64,000 nt of DNA from assembly GCF_025698545.1 (NCBI RefSeq), contig NC_068570.1:56191924-56255923 (forward strand), in the 5' to 3' direction. This document shows positions 58,179 to 64,000 of the stretch, one piece after another. Every line of letters begins with the position of its first letter. The stretch's first letter is position 1. Source of the stretch: Gossypium raimondii (Eukaryota; Streptophyta; Magnoliopsida; Malvales; Malvaceae). The notes below the pieces were generated by a model that had not been told where the DNA came from, did not search any database, and saw only the letters and a program-made list of their open reading frames with translations. The position numbers and the translations under genes are program-made.

Positions 58179-61100
58179 TGTAACACCCCTTTACCCGTAT
58201 TCGATACCGAAATAGGGTATGAGGTATTACCAGAACATATACACTTTTAACCGTAGTAAACCAAGTTGTAAAATTTCATTCAAATTTTAAACTCTTCTAA
58301 TTTTGAACATGCTTTTATAAATCTTCACATTATAACTTCAAAATACTATGTTTGTAATAAATAGGGTTTCTGGGACCCAATACATACTCATGCATTCCAA
58401 TACTTCATTTCCATTTCATTTAATTCACAATTCAATTCAATTTCTCAATCCAATATATATTTCAATACCACAATAATTCATTTAATTCAAATCATATCAT
58501 TTGCAATTTCCATTTAATTCACGTACAGTTTAACGTCCTCTTTTTGCGTCATTCTACAGTTCAAGCATGAACTTAGTATTCCATTTCCTTTCCACTCCCT
58601 TTTCCTATGCATATCACGCAAGTTATAAACATTACACATAACCATAGTCGCAAGCTAGTCTTTTTGAAGACTAACCAAATGATAAACCATTTTAATAAAG
58701 ATTACAAACGTTAAACCTTACCACTCTTTTATGATTACAAGCATATTTCCATCTAGACATTTACCATCTCAATACATAATTTTATAAATTTAATGTGGCG
58801 TAATCCAACCACAACTTGGCCAAAGCCTAAGCATACACACCAAACATGCTAGCCAAGTAAACATATAGTATAAGCATTATAAACATAGATAAGCACCACA
58901 TTTATTCACGTATCAAACTTACTAACATGAGTTAATTCATAAGACTTTTCTGACATTGTTACCCACCAAATCATATACCAAGTACACCACATATACATAC
59001 TATAAAACTTTATTTTCTCACATGAACTTTAACCATAACTAATAATGCACAGTTATAAACATCATTTCTTTTCAATCGTTTATCGATTATCGAGCATATG
59101 ACCATTTATACACAATTCATTCATATACTTTATTGTCCTCCTCCTCCTCTCCATTCCACATCCTTTATGTATAAAACATGCTTAAATAGCATTATACATA
59201 ATTTCACTATCCGCTTATATTTAAATTTAAAGTTGTCTAATCAAGTTATAGTCACCAAATTATTTTTATCCGGAGATACAGAGCTTCGAATTAAGTTCTG
59301 CTAATTTTCCCTGAAACTAGACTCACATATCTTCTTCCCATAAAATTTTTAGAATTTTTGATTTAGCCAATTAGTACATTTTATTCTTTAAACTCTCCCT
59401 TGTTTCACTACTCAATAGCTCTGACCCTCTTCACTAAAAATTGTTTATCTCTTTGTACAGAATTCAAATGATGTTATTGTTTGTTTCTCTTGAAAATAGA
59501 CTCAATGAGGAATTCAAGAATGTAAATTACAAGCCATAATTATTTTTTTACAATTTTTAGTGATTTTTAAAAGTCAGAACAGTAGATTCCAAAATCATTT
59601 TGGCTCTGTCTCACTTAAATTCAAATATCTCATTATATAAAACTCATTTTCTTGCTCTATTTCTTTTATGTGAAAATAGACTCATTCAGATTCAGTTTCA
59701 TATATTATTCAGTCTCTAATTAAATTTTCACCATTTTTGGTGATTTTTCAAAATCACATAACTGTTGCTGTCTAAACTATTTTGTTGCTAAATGTACACT
59801 TTCATAATTTCACTTTTCCTCTTTCAATCACAATTCAATTCAAAATTCACCTTTCCATTTCTAAGTCGATATTCAATTCAATTCCACACCTATATTCATT
59901 AATCAATTACACTTAGTCAATTTCCCGATGAACACTTCGGAATAATAATAGATACACTATGGATTCAGCACACAGCAACCACCCTTTGTAATCAATGATA
60001 CCGGTTCACATAGTAGCATGCACATAGTACTACACAGGTGACCATCATTATCCAATACACGTAATAGCCTGCACATAGTACTACACACGTGATCGAAGCT
60101 ATCCGGTACGCATAGTAGCCTGCACATATTACTACATATGCGACCTATCATTCTGGTACACGTAGTAGCCTACACATAGTACTACACACGTGATCAACTT
60201 TTACGGTTCACGAAGTAGCCTTCACACAGTACTACACACGTGATCAAAGCTTTTCGGTACACATAGTATCCTTCACTTAGTACCACACATGTGACCATCA
60301 TTTATCGATACACGTAGTAGCCTTAACACTGTACTACACACGTGACCAAAGCTTCTCGGTACACATTGTAGCCTTCACTTAGTACTACACATGTGACCAT
60401 TATTTATCGATACACGTAGTAGTCTTCACACAGTACTACACACGTGTTCATCGATACCTTATTCAAATCTTTACCGTTCCGACAGTTCCACAAAGATTCT
60501 TACTTCCCAATAATTTACAATTTCTCCATAACACATTATAATACCAATCTTTCCACTCAACTCCATAACCAATTTAATAATTCGATTTGAATCACTTCAA
60601 CCATTACTTTCACTTTCACATAGTGGCCTACACACAGTCCATGCCACATATGTAATCATTTCTGTCACTTCATTCAAAACACCCATTTTTATTCCGAATG
60701 TTCAATCGGGAAATTTCTCACTTTTTCTCTTTTTTTTTTCACTAATCAAAGTCAATTCCTTGTCTTTCTTAGCTTATAATAACATATTTAGCTTATATAG
60801 CATTCACATTATTCAATCCAGTCCAAAAATCACATTTTAAAAAATTACATTTTTGCCCTTAATATTTCACAAAATTATGATTTTGTCCCTAGGCTCGGAA
60901 ATTAAACTTTATTTATTTTTCTTATGTATTATAACATGCTGAACATTTTTCCCTTCTACAGCAATATCAAATTCTTGCTCTAAAGTGCACTTATGAACAT
61001 TAGGTATTTTTACCGATTAAGTCGTTTTACTCGTTTTCGCTGAAAATCACTTAGCAGAGATCGTTTAGCATAATTCTAAGCTTCATATTCTATCATGAAA

Positions 61101-61706
61101 CATCACAATTCACATTTTTCATCTATTGGTAATTTTTCAAACATAAATTCTAGCTCGAATTAATGGTAGAAATAGCTTAAGCAAGTTATCGGGATTTGAA
61201 AAATATAAAGAACAAGAAAAACGGGGCTAGAACGGACTTACCATGAAGCTTGGAAGATGAACAAACCCTAGCCATGGTGTTCCCTTGCTACATACGGCCA
61301 TGGAGAAAAGAATTGAAGAATATGATAATTTTTTTTTCATGTTATTTTGTCTTTATTCATTAATTAAGGCATTTTACCAAAATGCCCTTAAATAGCTTAC
61401 TTACTAACCGTGTCTATTTTTGTCCATAAATAACCAATGGTCTAATTACCATTTAAAGACCTCTAATTTAAAATTTCATAATAATTAGACACCTCTAACT
61501 TGTAGAACTCAACTTTTGCACTTTTTACAATTTAGTCCTTTTGACTAAATTAAGTGCCCAAACGTCAAAATTTTTGAACGAAATTTTCGCGAAATCTTTC
61601 CGTGAAATTGTAGACCATAAAAATATAATAAGAAATAAACTTTTCCTCATTGGATTTGTGGTCCCGAAACCACTATTCCGACTAAACCTAAAATTGGGCT
61701 GTTACA
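58179..61706. mobile_element. Solo LTR 6 (3528 bp), nested, TSD CCATA
   Basis: Starts TGTAACACCCC and ends GGGCTGTTACA. CCATA flanks it at 58174-58178 and 61707-61711. Copy A shows the uninterrupted site near 25735. It shares the ACTAGACTCACATATCTTC and TTACCGATTAAGTCGTTTTA blocks with the other LTRs. No coding sequence. Confidence 0.9.
60003..60450. repeat. Minisatellite of ~50-bp units at mid-LTR (solo LTR 6)
   Basis: About nine units, each with ACACGTAGTAGCC or a variant followed by CACATAGTACTACACACGTG. Within a unit CACGTAGTAG and TACTACACACGTG form an imperfect inverted repeat. The minus-strand frame 59957-60151 is a by-product. Confidence 0.85.
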
Positions 61707-62994
61707 CCATATCCCAGACATAGTCTTACATGAGACCTCTCATAATCTTAATAATGCCAATGCCATGTCCCAAACATGGTCTTACATGGGATCTCATCCC
61801 CTTAATGTCATGACATTTGTATCCAATACATTCCTAATGTTTCAATGGGACTTTTTAACACTGATTCTATATCATCTCATACTTGAGTCAACATTAAATA
61901 ATTTCATGAAATAAGTACATAATTGCTGGAAAATAAAAACAATAATAATTATTATTGAAATATCACATTTATTTACCGTAAGCTTACCTCAGTACAAAAT
62001 ACGATCAAATCTAGCAACTTAGTCCTCAACCTTTTTCTTTTCCCGATCTAACTCCGGATTTCATTCCTCTTGATTTATAATAGAAAATTTAGCTTATTTA
62101 ATACTCACATTCATCAAAACATTCCTTGACTCGAACTTTGGCAAAATTATAATTTTACCCCTAAACTTTTATATATTTACACTTTTGCCCCCAAAGCTCG
62201 AAAATTAAACTTCATCCCTTATTCTTATGTTTTATGACATGCCGAACATCTTTCCCTTATATGGAAACATCAAATTTCCACTCTAACATTTACTTATGAA
62301 CATTAGGTATTTTTACCGATTATGTCGTTTTACTCGTTTTCACTTAAAATCACCTAGCAAAAATTGTTTAACATAATTTTAAACTTCACCATAAAACATC
62401 AAAATAAACACATTTCACCTATAGGTATTTTTCCAAATATGAACCCTAACATGAATTAATGGTAGAATAAGCTAAATCGAGCTACAAGGACTCCAAAAAC
62501 GTAAAAAAATTAAAAACGGGGCTTGGATGTACTTATTATGAGCTTGAGAAAGTGAAGAAACCCTAGCTATGGTGTCCTTGAATTTTCGGCCTTATGGAAG
62601 AAGATGAGCACATTTTGCCATCTTTTTCCCTTTTCAATTCTTTTTATTACCAAATGACTAAAATACCCTTCATTAAAACTTTAGTTATTTTTATCTATGC
62701 ATGCCCATTTTTGTCCATGAAAATCTAATGTTCTAATTACCATTTAAAGACCTCTACTTCAACTATGCACTTCAATTAAATCCTTTATCATCTAAAACTC
62801 ATATTTACCCACTTTTGCAATTAAACCCTAATATGCAATTCAGACATGCAATCGCTGAAATTTCTTATCGGTATGCTAACACATGCATCCAACAAATCAG
62901 TAGATCATAAAAATTAATGACAATAAACTTTTTTATCTCAGATTCGTGGTTTCGCAACCACTGTTCCGTTTAGGCCCTATTTCAGAATGTTACA

Positions 62995-64000
62995 TCAACA
63001 TCTCAAATAAGTCACTTTGGCATATACCTTACTTGCTACAATTATATCAAGTAAAACATATAAGCATAAAAATTCCTTTTGGCATGAATGCATCATTAAG
63101 TAAAACAATCAATGTGCTTATCTAATTTGTACATAAAAGAAAAGAACAATTTTACTTTTAATTTAATTGTCTTTCATTTCATGAAATTCGTGTTTTTTAA
63201 TTGATATGTTTTCGAATCAACTTCTTTAAGTATATCGACGCTTGATGCACTAAATTTTTTAACTATGATATAAAAGTACAAAAAATAATATAAAAACATA
63301 TTATAAATGAAATAAAATATATAAATTATTAAAATTGCCAAAAAACTAATAATTATTAAAATAACAAAAGTATATGTAAATTACAAAAAATAAAATTATG
63401 AAAAATATTTAAAAATATAGAAAATTATTAAAATTGTTAATAAAATTTACAAAATATTATAAAAAGCATAAAATTTTAACAAAATATTTAAAATATTAAG
63501 TTAGTATCATAAATAATGACATTTTTTTTTTACTATTTTTCAAGTTTGTTTTATTATTCATGTTCTAGGTTCGTGACTGCCTCTCTCAATAATATTGTCT
63601 TGAAGGTTCAAACCTACGTTCTTCGCTTAAGAATGCAATGTGTATTATCAATGCAATGTGCAATTGTTTTTGGCTTATCGACTTAATTGGTTTCCAATTA
63701 AATTCTTGCCGTTAATAAAAAAATCAATTAAGTATTTTCTTCTTTAATCATATTAATAGTTAAATTCAATTGACGGACCAATTAGATATATAAGAATATA
63801 TAGATAACAATTTCATATGATTGTGGACTGTTGTGTATGTATTCATGGCATGATGAAGACCCATCCAAAGTAATTGCCTAATTTGCAAGAAAAGAACAAA
63901 ATTATTGTAATAAAGAAAGCAAAGAATTATTCTTGTAGAAATGCTTTACTTTGTTCGGACTTTTTATGACATATAAACTTTACTTTTAATTTAATTGTCT
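62995..64000. other. Intergenic tail of copy B
   Basis: Collinear with 27021-28030 to the last base. It holds the CCTACGTTCTT unit (63540-63660) and the AGATATATAAGAATATATA landmark (63785). No gene within the window. Confidence 0.8.

Larger units (their letters stand above)
56563..62994. mobile_element. Solo LTR 4, copy B, interrupted by solo LTR 6
   Basis: The same insertion as 24128-27020, with TCAACA on both sides. Taking out the nested element and one TSD copy leaves about 2.9 kb, equal to copy A. Its inverted-repeat array (from 58013) is split by the nested LTR and resumes at 61707. Confidence 0.88.
49340..64000. repeat. Segmental duplication, copy B (continues past the window)
   Basis: Collinear with 13640-28030. 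It lacks the solo LTR of copy A at 13845 and carries its own at 58179. A 24-base stretch near 52974 and a ~60-base stretch near 50206 are present only here. No intact gene inside. Confidence 0.9.

Noticed and set aside
60003..60450. Regular direct repeats that could suggest a CRISPR-like array
   Set aside because: Units are ~50 bp and similar over their whole length, with no unique spacers. They lie inside a plant solo LTR, so this is a minisatellite.

Overview
This is plant nuclear DNA, most likely from a eudicot. The LTR family that starts TGTAACACCCC, the DC1 (Cys/His-rich C1) protein copies and the serpin remind me of Malvaceae and cotton-type genomes, but I could not search to test that. 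The window is AT-rich, gene-poor and dominated by repeats. I see no tRNA, rRNA or CRISPR locus.

Layout. 1-7200 holds duplicated modules with a dead DC1 fragment (3420-4103), two copies of a nuclear poly(A)-binding-protein-like RRM exon, and two RNase H-like fragments. 7999-10744 is a solo LTR with perfect 5-bp target duplications. 12115-12658 is a non-autonomous hAT-type element with an 8-bp target duplication. About 13640-28030 is segmental copy A and 49340-64000 is segmental copy B of one ~11 kb block. Each copy carries a private solo LTR (13845-17189 in A; 58179-61706 in B), and the other copy keeps the empty site. Between them lie the main DC1 gene (28476-30555, frame broken twice), an orphan C-terminal exon (32233-32613), a fold-back element with degenerate telomere-like motifs (34331-34635), a serpin pseudogene (34927-41198) split by a young Copia retrotransposon (36200-41161, minus strand), and an older Copia element (42925-47773, plus strand) inserted in a copy of the window's first 1.5 kb.

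How the parts relate. The window reads as a DC1-linked locus expanded by tandem duplication and then peppered with LTR elements, many reduced to solo LTRs. Shared versus private insertions order the events: the short LTR at 22491 and the LTR at 24128 predate the A/B duplication, while the LTRs at 13845 and 58179 postdate it. Copy B runs off the window end about 450 bp before the point where copy A has its DC1 gene, so another DC1 copy may lie just outside.

No protein-coding gene here is clearly intact. The DC1 gene at 28476 comes closest, with two apparent single-base losses that could be real or assembly errors. The most unusual structural signal is that four solo LTRs carry, near their midpoints, tandem arrays of short inverted repeats whose sequences are unrelated from one LTR to the next.
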